A DNA stretch of 5,040 nt, taken from assembly GCA_021791995.1 (NCBI GenBank), contig JAJYVN010000227.1, positions 1 through 5,040 of the forward strand, read 5' to 3'. Position 1 is the first letter of the stretch. Every line of letters begins with the position of its first letter. The notes below the pieces were generated by a model. It did no database searches. It saw nothing but the letters and a program-made list of their open reading frames with translations, and was not told the origin of the DNA. The DNA comes from Bacillota bacterium (GTDB lineage Bacteria; Bacillota; Sulfobacillia; RBS10-35; JAJYVN01). A program made the position numbers and the translations under genes. Of this stretch, positions 1 to 5,040 are shown piece by piece.

Positions 1-112
1 CGCCTGTGGAGCAGAAGGCTCTGGCCAGGAGAACGGCCTGGTGAAACCGGCTGCTGCGAAGCAGGAACGTTCCAATAGGAAACCGGCAGTAGCCGGAAAT
101 AAAAGACTATAA
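1..112 (+). CDS. tnpB: 3' end of a TnpB (IS200/IS605 OrfB) gene, partial
   Basis: The frame from base 2 reads ACGAEGSGQENG, then LVKPAAAKQERS, and stops at TAA 110-112 after 36 visible residues. An ACG..GSG...VKPA..KQE tail is the characteristic C-terminus of one large group of TnpB/OrfB proteins (RNA-guided RuvC-like nucleases of IS200/IS605 elements). The catalytic domain lies to the left of the window, so nothing can be said about its activity. Two small hairpins sit at the 3' end: TTCC 70-73 with GGAA 78-81, and CCGGC 83-87 with GCCGG 92-96 (loop AGTA). These may belong to the element's right end or to an overlapping omega RNA; no T-run follows, so they are not a standard terminator. This lineage differs from the tnpB at 1324-2356, which lacks the KQE tail. 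The identification rests on a short stretch, but the motif is distinctive. Confidence 0.72.
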   Translation, partial: ACGAEGSGQENGLVKPAAAKQERSNRKPAVAGNKRL

Positions 113-126
113 GAACAGGAACGGTG

Positions 127-1167
127 ATGCGTATGATCCCCCACGTTGCGGTGGTCTATTCCGGTGATGCGAGTGTTCCTGGATCAGCGCCCAGTGCCCA
201 TGCCCAGCATCGCTTCCAAGGGGTGTGCGAGGAGTTTGAACGCCAGGGCATCATCCCCGAGTTAATACCTTATCGAGACGAGGCCGTGGACGAGGTCCGG
301 CATGCGCTGCGTGGGATGGATGCAGCTCTCATATGGGTGAATCCCCTCGACGCCGTAGACAACCGCGCCGTACTCGACGCGATGCTCCGGGAGGTCGCTC
401 AAGCGGGAGTGTTCGTCAGTGCCCATCCGGACACTATCCTGAAGATCGGGACCAAGGATGTTCTCGTTCAGACGCAAGAGATGTCTTGGTCGAGCGGGGA
501 CATCCACGTCTACCATAGCGTGGAGGAGCTCCACCGCCAATTGCCCGTTCGGCTGGCCGATGGAAGCTCTCGTGTACTGAAGCAGTTCCGTGGCAATGGT
601 GGAAGTGGTGTGTGGCGCGTCGCCCTGTCCGGTCCTGGCGAAGACCCGATGATACGGGTACTTCACGCACTGCGCGACGCTCCAGTGCGTGAGATGCGGC
701 TTCGCGACTTCGCAACCGCATGCGCCCCATATTTCGAAGGAGAGGGGCGCATGATCGACCAACCATTCCGGTCGCCCGTTCCGAATGGAATGGTCCGCTG
801 CTACATGACCCACGCGGAAGTGGTGGGGTTCGGGCGCCAGCACGTCACAGCCCTGGTCTGGTCGGAGAACGGGGGCGCACCCCCACCGCCTGAGCCAAGA
901 CAATACTGCGACGCGAGCCAACCCGAGTTGCAATCTCTCAAGAGCAGGATGGAGTCGGAGTGGCTTCCTCAACTTCAGCACATCCTCGATATTCCAGCGG
1001 AATCCCTCCCCGTCATCTGGGATGCGGACCTCCTCTGCGGGCCTGCAGACGAAGAAACCGCCTGCACTCTGTGCGAGATCAACGTCAGTTGTGTGTCCCC
1101 ATTCCCGGATTCGGCCCTGCCCAAGCTGGTTACGGCGACGCGGCGACGGATCCAGGCGACGTCGTGA
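127..1167 (+). CDS. Cj0069 family protein (ATP-grasp-like)
   Basis: This is a complete 346-residue protein of about the usual length for the Cj0069 family, whose function is not established. It reads like an ATP-grasp enzyme, a fold that joins a carboxylate to an amine or other nucleophile using ATP. Visible landmarks: VNPLD at residues 71-75; SAHPDTILKIGTKDVL at 98-113; the glycine-rich nucleotide-binding segment VLKQFRGNGGSGVWRV at 150-165; MIDQPF at 209-214; IWDAD at 297-301; and CEINVS followed by PFPD at 316-328. The acidic/Asn residues of the last block sit where ATP-grasp enzymes bind Mg-ATP. There is no signal peptide or membrane segment, so it is probably cytoplasmic. A GTG at 124 is in frame, but AGGA at 117-120 is well spaced (6 nt) for ATG 127. 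The gene starts 14 bp after a tnpB stop and is followed by a decayed IS element, so no co-functional partner is visible. Family membership is fairly sure; the reaction is unknown. Confidence 0.85.
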   Translation: MRMIPHVAVVYSGDASVPGSAPSAHAQHRFQGVCEEFERQGIIPELIPYRDEAVDEVRHALRGMDAALIWVNPLDAVDNRAVLDAMLREVAQAGVFVSAHPDTILKIGTKDVLVQTQEMSWSSGDIHVYHSVEELHRQLPVRLADGSSRVLKQFRGNGGSGVWRVALSGPGEDPMIRVLHALRDAPVREMRLRDFATACAPYFEGEGRMIDQPFRSPVPNGMVRCYMTHAEVVGFGRQHVTALVWSENGGAPPPPEPRQYCDASQPELQSLKSRMESEWLPQLQHILDIPAESLPVIWDADLLCGPADEETACTLCEINVSCVSPFPDSALPKLVTATRRRIQATS

Positions 1168-1233
1168 CCATCCCGATCGTCTGAAGTCTTTTCCCTAGAT
1201 CATCCAGGAGGCGGACGCTAGCGGTTTGACCAA

Positions 1234-1294
1234 AGAGACACGATGTAAGTCCCTGCCTTTCGGCATGGGGATAAGCCGATTCGCTTACGTCTCT
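1234..1294 (+). repeat. Left-end imperfect hairpins of the IS element
   Basis: AGAGAC (1234-1239) pairs with GTCTCT (1289-1294). After a 5-nt bulge, GTAAG (1245-1249) pairs with CTTAC (1284-1288). Inside lies CCCTGCC (1251-1257), loop TTTC, then GGCA-T-GGG (1262-1269), a stem with a single bulged T; such bulged-T hairpins are what TnpA transposases of this family bind. A competing stem, TAAGC (1272-1276) with GCTTA (1283-1287), would exclude the GTAAG/CTTAC pairing. The pairings are read directly from the sequence; the role as a transposase site is inferred. Confidence 0.5.
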
Positions 1295-1310
1295 CGTTGT
1301 GTGTGCTATG

Positions 1311-1316
1311 TATAAT
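1311..1316 (+). promoter_or_regulatory. -10 box for tnpB
   Basis: A perfect sigma-70 -10 hexamer, TATAAT, lies 7 nt before the ATG at 1324, so the transcript would be nearly leaderless. At 17-nt spacing the -35 position holds CGTCTC, which is poor; TTACGT at 1285-1290 is closer to consensus but needs a 20-nt spacer. The candidate -35 region lies inside the left-end hairpin, so folding or transposase binding there could affect expression. Confidence 0.4.
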
Positions 1317-1323
1317 GCAAGGC

Positions 1324-2356
1324 ATGGAGCGTAAGGCGTACAAGTGCCGCTTCTACCCGAAGGAGCCGCAGACCTACAGTTGCGTCCGGCGATACGTCTA
1401 TCATGGGGCGCTCGCCCTGCGTACCGTGGCGTGGTTCGAGCACTACGAGCGCACCAATGACGCAGAAACGGATCGATTCTTGGTGCGGGTGAAGAGGGCC
1501 CCGGAGAAGTTCTGGCTGGCCGAGGTGTCTTGCGTGCCACTGCACAAGGCCCCACGGCATCTGAATGCAGCCTTCGTCCGCTTCTTCGCGGGTCGCGTCC
1601 AATACCGACGTCTTCACCGGAAGCACGATCGGCAGAGCCCCCCATACCGCATCGGTGGCTTCCGGTGGAAGGAAAGAAACCGCACGCTCGCCATCCGTTG
1701 GACGCGGCCCGTCGGTGCGGAACCAACCAGCATCACTGTCAGAAAGGACCCCGCAGGCCGTTCCTTCGTCTCCTGCTCGACCGAGGAGGATGTTTCCAGG
1801 TTGCCCAAGACCAATGCCACGGTAGGCATTGATCTTGGGCTGCGGGACGTGGTAGCCATGAGCACAGGGGAGAAGGTGGAAAACGAACGCGTTTGCGCCG
1901 GGACGAGAAGCGGCTCGCTCGGGTGCAACGGAGTGTGGCGCGTAAGCAGAAAGGCCCACGCAACCGCACCAAGGCGCGGCGCAAGGTGGCCCGCATCGCC
2001 GACGTGGGTTTCGGAGAGTTGCTGCGGCAACTGGAGTACAAGGCGCGGTGGTACGGTCGCACCTTGGTTCCGGTCGACCGCTTCTACCCGAGCAGCAAGC
2101 GGTGCCGCGCCTCCGGCCAGACCGTGGACCACCTTTCGCGTGAGGTGCGGTACTGGAGTGCCGCGTATGCGGCGCGGCCCTGGACCGCGATGTGAATGCC
2201 GCACAGAATAGCAAGGATGCAGGGCTCGCGGAATGGGCAGCCGGGCTGGCGGTGCCGGCCTGTGGAGGGGACGATCAACCCACACGGAAACGGATGGGCG
2301 GCCCCCCGGCGAAGCGGGCAACCTCGGTGAGCGATCACTGGGAATCCCCCGGCTAA
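1324..2356 (+). pseudogene. tnpB: TnpB (RNA-guided nuclease) pseudogene: two frameshifts, RuvC-II lost
   Basis: The gene begins with the typical TnpB N-terminus MERKAYKCRFYP. The first frame (1324-1892) carries the N-terminal domain (EVSCVPL, FFAGR, FRWKE, IRWTRP) and RuvC-I, GIDLG, with its catalytic Asp at residue 170 (codon 1831-1833). The reading then moves to the frame starting at 1893 (LRRDEKRLARVQRSVARKQKG), leaving GT at 1891-1892 unpaired, which implies a one-base loss. KARRKVARI then runs straight into ADVGFGELLRQLEYKARWYGR. From family memory, roughly 45-50 residues containing the second catalytic acid (VE.L.V segment) are missing. Zinc-finger pair 1 is CRASG (Cys to Ser). A second one-base loss (AG at 2157-2158) moves the frame to 2159, where CRVCG and the RuvC-III motif DRDVNAA follow. 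The reading ends with HWESPG at TAA 2354-2356, inside the right-end hairpin. The N-terminal region also seems some residues short. The protein cannot be catalytically active. Confidence 0.88.
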
Positions 2357-2365
2357 AGCCGGGGG
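2346..2365 (+). other. Right-end hairpin of the IS element, possible omega RNA 3' scaffold
   Basis: CCCCCGGC (2346-2353) and GCCGGGGG (2358-2365) form a perfect 8-bp stem with loop TAAA, or 9 bp if T2354 pairs with A2357. The tnpB stop codon lies in the loop. GAGGATGTCA follows, a right-end sequence common in this family. In characterised TnpB elements the guide RNA scaffold comes from the 3' end of tnpB and the right end, and the guide is the flanking DNA. Here the guide would begin near 2376 (GGTAGTGGGAAGAGG). The hairpin could also stop transcription, but no T-run follows. Structure is certain; function is inferred. Confidence 0.6.
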
Positions 2366-2458
2366 GAGGATGTCAGGTAGTGGGAAGAGGAGAATGCGCC
2401 GGAACGCAATATATATTCATGGAAGCATATATGGGCATCACAAGGAGTGAGGGGATCG

Positions 2459-3172
2459 GTGAATTGGGGGTTTGCAGCTACCGCATTCGGGGCGTCGGCG
2501 GTCGAGTTTGTGGAGGCGGCCGTAATCGTGGTGGCAGCTGCCGCCATGGCCAGTTGGGGACCAGCGCTCTGGGGAAGCCTGGCTGCGGCAGGGGTTCTGG
2601 CAGCCGTCACGGCAATTCTTGGTGAGACCCTGTTACATCTGGTACCCCTTGGCCTTCTGCGCGGCATCATTGGAGCCCTTCTCCTCCTCTTCGGCGTCAA
2701 GTGGCTTGCCAAGGCAACCTATCGCATCGGCATCGCCTATAAGCCCCATCACGGGCTCAAGGAAATGGGCGGCGCCAAGGTGGCGTTTGCCGCTGCGTTC
2801 AATGGGGTTCTGTTGGAAGGGGCCGAGGTCGTCTTTATCATCCTGGCCCTCGGCGCGACAGGCCGCGCTCTGGGTTCGGCGATCGTCGGCGCCGCAGTGG
2901 CCCTGGTCCTGGTGGCAACCGCCACTGGTGCGGCCCGGCGCCTCCTGAACAACGTACCAGAGATCGCGCTCAAGTATGCCGTGGGCATAATGCTCACCTC
3001 GTTTGGTACGCTGTGGCTCGGCGAAGCGGTCGGCGTCCCGTGGTGGGGATCGGACGCCTCCGTCATCTGGTTGGCCCTCGGCAACCTGGTGGTCTCTGGT
3101 GCCATTGCCCTCTTTTTGCGTCGTGGTCAATCCGTGCCGTCCCAGAGCACTGCCACGGGGGTGCAAGCATGA
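2459..3172 (+). CDS. COG4280-type polytopic membrane protein, putative cation transporter
   Basis: This 237-residue, strongly hydrophobic protein has about six to seven predicted membrane spans. It matches my memory of the COG4280 family: an MNWGFAATAFGASAVEFVEA start, LLLLFGVKWLAKA at 74-86, LLEGAEVVFIILALG at 118-132, and KYAVGIMLTSFGTLWLGE at 172-189. Two similar segments, AVEFVEAAVIVV (E16, E19) and LLEGAEVVFII (E120, E123), each carry Glu-x-x-Glu within a membrane span. This suggests an internal repeat with paired acidic residues, as in Gdt1/TerC/LysE-like and Ftr1-like cation carriers. The cytoplasmic loop between the halves (about 92-106) is shorter than I recall for the family. An earlier in-frame GTG at 2447 overlaps the AAGGAG ribosome site (2442-2447), so GTG 2459 is preferred and gives the family-like MNWG start. 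It overlaps the next gene by 4 bases (ATGA). Membrane location is sure; the metal substrate is an inference. Confidence 0.75.
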   Translation: MNWGFAATAFGASAVEFVEAAVIVVAAAAMASWGPALWGSLAAAGVLAAVTAILGETLLHLVPLGLLRGIIGALLLLFGVKWLAKATYRIGIAYKPHHGLKEMGGAKVAFAAAFNGVLLEGAEVVFIILALGATGRALGSAIVGAAVALVLVATATGAARRLLNNVPEIALKYAVGIMLTSFGTLWLGEAVGVPWWGSDASVIWLALGNLVVSGAIALFLRRGQSVPSQSTATGVQA

Positions 3173-3378
3173 ACGTCCTCACGAAAATCGGCCGCTATCT
3201 CTGGAAGTTCTTTGTGGGTGACAGCTTCCAGTTCGTTGCTTTGATCGTGGCCTTTGGGATCGTTGCGCTTCTGGCACACCCACTCGGTGCTTGGGACGGC
3301 TTGGTGGCCTTCGCGTTGGTCGCAACCATCGTGAGCGTGGATGCCTGGAGGATGGCGCGACCGGCACCACACACCTAG
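3169..3378 (+). CDS. Small membrane protein (69 aa) coupled to the COG4280-like gene
   Basis: The ATG at 3169 overlaps the TGA of the preceding gene (ATGA), a classic translational-coupling arrangement, so the two products are probably made together. The protein opens with an amphipathic stretch, MNVLTKIGRYLWKFFVGD. Two membrane spans follow, at about residues 21-36 (FQFVALIVAFGIVALL) and 43-59 (DGLVAFALVATIVSVDA), then a short basic, proline-rich tail. I recognise no catalytic or metal-binding motif. The context suggests an accessory subunit or stabiliser of the larger transporter. The frame is open further upstream, but only inside the preceding gene, where the composition is that of an antisense-like shadow; the coupled ATG is therefore the likely start. 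Confidence 0.7.
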   Translation: MNVLTKIGRYLWKFFVGDSFQFVALIVAFGIVALLAHPLGAWDGLVAFALVATIVSVDAWRMARPAPHT

Positions 3379-3490
3379 CCGGTACCTGTGTCCGTTGCCA
3401 AAGATCCAAACGGCCGAACCAGCGCCGACCAACATCCCTCGAACACAGGGACCCGCGATGACCCGGTGGATCGCGTAGGGGGGGGTCGGC
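3379..3490 (+). promoter_or_regulatory. 112-bp leader before mntP with two inverted repeats
   Basis: CCTGTGT (3385-3391) and ACACAGG (3443-3449) form a 7-bp inverted repeat 51 nt apart. CGCGAT (3454-3459) and ATCGCG (3470-3475) form a 6-bp stem with a 10-nt loop, immediately before the G-run (3478-3485) that serves as the ribosome site. The second stem also holds ATG 3458 and lies next to an amber codon in the mntP frame (3476-3478). I see no convincing sigma-70 boxes and no recognisable yybP-ykoY (Mn) riboswitch core. A regulatory role is speculative. Confidence 0.25.
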
Positions 3491-4054
3491 TTGCGCGGTT
3501 GGGGAGCCTTGGCCATCCTCCCCGCGTTCGGCATCGATACCCTGGCTGTGGCGGTGGGTCTTGGAACGGCCGGTGTCGCACGCAAGCGCCTCGCGGTGGT
3601 GGTGGCCCTCTTCGAAGGTGGCATGCCCCTGGTCGGGGCACTGGTGGGGCAGTGGGTCGGGAGATTGGCATCGGGATACGCGGTGTGGGGAGCGGCTGCG
3701 TTCCTTGTCTTCCTTGGTCTGCGCGAGTTGGTGGAGGGATGGCGGGAGCTCGGGACACCAAACGATGCATCCGCAGAAGACGAGACTCTCGCGCAAAGAC
3801 ACCCTGCTGGATGGGGTCTCATCCTCATTGGTCTCAGCGTCAGCACCGATGAACTCGGTGCTGGACTGGCGGCCGGCGTCGCGCGCGTACCGCTCCGGAT
3901 CCTGGCCCCTGCCCTTGCCCTCCAGGCTTTCCTTTTGACTTATCTTGGCCTCCGTGCCGGTGCCACCCTACGACGGATCGCAGGACGCTACGGCGAGTTC
4001 CTCGCGGGGATCGCCCTCTTAGCCGTTGCCGTCGGCATCGCGCTGATCCGATGA
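3491..4054 (+). CDS. mntP: MntP-family (DUF204) manganese/metal efflux protein
   Basis: This 187-residue inner-membrane protein has the usual MntP length and about six spans arranged as two DUF204 repeats. Each repeat opens with a conserved Asp in a helix: GIDTLAVAVGLG (D16) and GLSVSTDELGAGLAAG (D120). Other family-like features are ALFEGGMPLVGALVG at 39-53, GLREL.EGW at 76-84, and a polar central loop (about 86-105) rich in Asp, Glu and Ala. MntP exports Mn(II) to prevent manganese toxicity; divergent members may export other metals. TTG at 3491 is the first start after the in-frame amber at 3476. It places the first Asp at residue 16, as is normal for the family, and a run of eight G (3478-3485) supplies a ribosome site at about 5 nt. 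It lies on the same strand as the two membrane-protein genes and ends 15 bp from the convergent gene. Whether the true substrate is Mn cannot be read from the sequence. Confidence 0.82.
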   Translation: MRGWGALAILPAFGIDTLAVAVGLGTAGVARKRLAVVVALFEGGMPLVGALVGQWVGRLASGYAVWGAAAFLVFLGLRELVEGWRELGTPNDASAEDETLAQRHPAGWGLILIGLSVSTDELGAGLAAGVARVPLRILAPALALQAFLLTYLGLRAGATLRRIAGRYGEFLAGIALLAVAVGIALIR

Positions 4055-4069
4055 AGAGGGCACGGCATT

Positions 4070-4867
4070 TCAGCGACGGAGGCCAAGCTCGAATCCAAGG
4101 GCGTCCGCCAACAAGCCAGAATTATGGCCCTGGGCAAGGGCCCGGATGCGCTCCTTGGTGTCAGGACCACGTCCCAACGCTTCCGTCGCCTTCATCGCCG
4201 AGGCGTAGGCCATACGGACATCTGCGTGGCTGATCTCATAACCATATCCCTCCGCAACCCAGTGCAGGGCCGAATAGCCAGCATCTACGGCGAATTCGGG
4301 CTCCCAGGTCGCGAAGTCACGCGTAGCGCGCGCGAGGGTCTTCGGATCACAGGGGGAGGTAGCGACGAGCGCAATCGCCGTCTTGTAGAGGCCGAGATCC
4401 TTGGCCGTAGCGAACCACTTTGCCTCCTCTCTCGGCGTCGCCGCAACAAGGTCCGCCAGGATCTCTTCGGGAGGCTTCTGTGGGTACTTCTTGGCAATGG
4501 CGCGAAACGTCGTGAGATAGGTTCCGCAGCGGTTGGCCTCCAGACCGTAGCGTTTGTATGCTTCATCGACACGTCCCGAGGCAAGGAGCAACTCCTCGCA
4601 CAATTCATCGACGTCGGCGTCATCCGTCCGTCGGTCGCGGGAGGCTTCCGCCATGCGGATGGCTTCGTCTTTTTGGCCCATGGCGCCCATAGCCTTCACC
4701 GCCCAACGCTTGTAGGGCCAAAAGGCCTCATCCTTCAGCAGTTCGACGCGCTCACCGTACCGCTCCGCCCGATAAAGGGCAGACAGGCAGGCGCTCGTAC
4801 CGTGAAAGTAGCTGCGGACCGGAGGATTCACGCCCCGTCCCAACGCACTCCACGTGATATCGAGCAA
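4070..4867 (-). CDS. Helical-repeat (TPR-like) protein of unknown function, probably N-terminally truncated
   Basis: This is an all-helical, soluble-looking protein of up to 265 residues. Antiparallel helix pairs of TPR type are visible: GQKDEAIRMAEASR (64-77) and GRVDEAYKRYGLEANR (98-113). Blocks I recall from widespread uncharacterised proteobacterial proteins follow: TYLTTFRAIAKKYPQK (116-131), KWFATAKDLGLYKTAIAL (150-167), SPCDPKTLARATRDFA (171-186) and GYGYEISHADV (207-217). No catalytic motif is evident, so a scaffold or protein-interaction role is the safest reading. The only standard start in frame is TTG 4867, which has no Shine-Dalgarno sequence. Family-like sequence (SAWADQLL) continues upstream of it and the frame stays open to the window edge. 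The known relatives are, as I remember them, longer, so the 5' end has probably been lost near 4880-4917. An internal GTG (residue 13) is an alternative start. It is convergent with mntP, with 15 bp between the stops and no clear terminator. Confidence 0.65.
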   Translation of the reverse strand: MLDITWSALGRGVNPPVRSYFHGTSACLSALYRAERYGERVELLKDEAFWPYKRWAVKAMGAMGQKDEAIRMAEASRDRRTDDADVDELCEELLLASGRVDEAYKRYGLEANRCGTYLTTFRAIAKKYPQKPPEEILADLVAATPREEAKWFATAKDLGLYKTAIALVATSPCDPKTLARATRDFATWEPEFAVDAGYSALHWVAEGYGYEISHADVRMAYASAMKATEALGRGPDTKERIRALAQGHNSGLLADALGFELGLRR

Positions 4868-4917
4868 TTGGTCGGCCCATGCCGAGGCGACTCCTTGGAG
4901 CCGCAGAGATCCCGTAC

Positions 4918-5040
4918 CTATTCGGTGAGCTGCGGGGAGGAGGGGTGAGGCAAGGGCTCGGTGAGGAGGGAACGGAAGCGGCGATCGAGCGGAAGGAGAT
5001 AGATGTCTTTGATGGGTTTGGCGCGGAGCTTGTGGCGGTC
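4918..5040 (-). CDS. C-terminal 40 codons of an unrecognised protein, partial
   Basis: On the - strand the frame entering at the window edge reads DRHKLRAKPIKDIYLLPLD, then RRFRSLLTEPLP and a Pro/Ser-rich tail ending PQLTE, with stop TAG at 4918-4920. The first part has a natural amino-acid mix (Lys, Ile, Asp, Tyr, Leu), which argues for a real gene rather than a shadow. I do not recognise the family. It lies directly upstream of the truncated helical-repeat gene on the same strand. If it is part of a mobile element, it could have caused that truncation, but no terminal repeat is visible at the junction. Confidence 0.4.
   Translation of the reverse strand, partial: DRHKLRAKPIKDIYLLPLDRRFRSLLTEPLPHPSSPQLTE

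Larger units (their letters stand above)
1231..2376 (+). mobile_element. tnpB-only IS200/IS605-type element, decayed
   Basis: The region holds a structured left end (1234-1294), a -10 box, one broken tnpB, and a right-end hairpin followed by GGAGGATGTCA, a layout typical of single-gene (IS1341-group) members. There is no tnpA, so any movement would need a transposase from elsewhere. No terminal inverted repeats or target duplication are expected or seen, as this family moves as a single-stranded circle. The bounds are inferred: the left edge is placed after TTTGAC at 1225-1230 (the family inserts 3' of short TT-containing tetra- or pentanucleotides), and the right edge after TGTCAG at 2371-2376. 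Either edge could be off by several bases. Confidence 0.55.

Noticed and set aside
262..981. Long - strand open frame inside the Cj0069-family gene
   Set aside because: The + strand product matches a known family from end to end; the - strand product has no recognisable features.
1881..1900. Programmed -1 frameshifting in tnpB
   Set aside because: Neither shift site has an X XXY YYZ slippery heptamer, and the protein also lacks the RuvC-II segment, so recoding would not restore activity.
2401..2435. AT-rich ATATATATT / CATATATG stretch as a promoter for the COG4280-like gene
   Set aside because: TATATT at 2410 could be a -10 box, but there is no acceptable -35 at 16-18 nt, so it is noted only as a possible A/T-rich upstream region.
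2233..2625. 130-codon + strand frame spanning the IS right end
   Set aside because: It is Gly/Arg-rich, crosses the hairpin and overlaps the COG4280-like gene in another frame; no coding features.
3127..3846. Long - strand open frames opposite the small membrane protein and mntP
   Set aside because: They are Pro/Arg/Ser/His-rich shadows; the + strand genes have clear membrane-protein and MntP features.
4124..4948. Long + strand open frame of 274 codons opposite the helical-repeat gene
   Set aside because: It is antisense to a gene with recognisable family blocks; its own product is Arg/Gly-rich with no family resemblance, as expected of a shadow in GC-rich DNA.
5003..5040. + strand start ATG 5003 with a strong AAGGAG site at 4993-4998
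   Set aside because: Only 12 codons fit in the window, and the opposite strand has a more protein-like frame; it cannot be ruled out, but there is too little to call it.

Overview
The window is GC-rich (about 60% by eye) and bacterial. Codon use, start and RBS style, and the gene set (Cj0069-type ATP-grasp-like protein, COG4280-type membrane protein, MntP, IS200/IS605 tnpB) suggest a proteobacterium. An Acidithiobacillus-like acidophile would fit, but that is a guess, because no rRNA or other taxonomic marker is present. No tRNA, rRNA or CRISPR array was seen.

Layout, left to right. (1) Positions 1-112 are the 3' end of a tnpB gene, recognised by its C-terminal VKPAA..KQE signature. (2) Only 14 bp later, from 127, comes a complete gene for a Cj0069-family protein with ATP-grasp-like motifs. 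(3) About 1231-2376 is a single-gene, tnpB-only IS200/IS605-type element. It has a structured left end, a consensus -10 box and a perfect right-end hairpin. Its tnpB is dead: two separate one-base losses shift the frame, an internal deletion removes the segment with the second RuvC catalytic residue, and one zinc-finger Cys is now Ser. (4) Positions 2459-4054 hold a putative cation-transport cluster on the + strand: a COG4280-like membrane protein, a 69-residue membrane protein translationally coupled to it by ATGA overlap, and, after a 112-bp gap, a MntP/DUF204 manganese-efflux-type protein that starts with TTG. (5) Convergent to mntP on the - strand is a helical-repeat protein of unknown function (4070-4867) that looks truncated at its N-terminus. 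Upstream of it on the same strand is the last 40 codons of an unrecognised gene that runs off the window (4918-5040).

How the parts relate: the three membrane-protein genes plausibly form one metal-handling module. The ATP-grasp-like gene is an orphan bracketed by two different tnpB remnants, so the left half looks like accessory DNA built by IS insertion and decay. I found no convincing new multi-gene system. The items most worth a second look are the decayed TnpB element that keeps its ends, and the transporter cluster.
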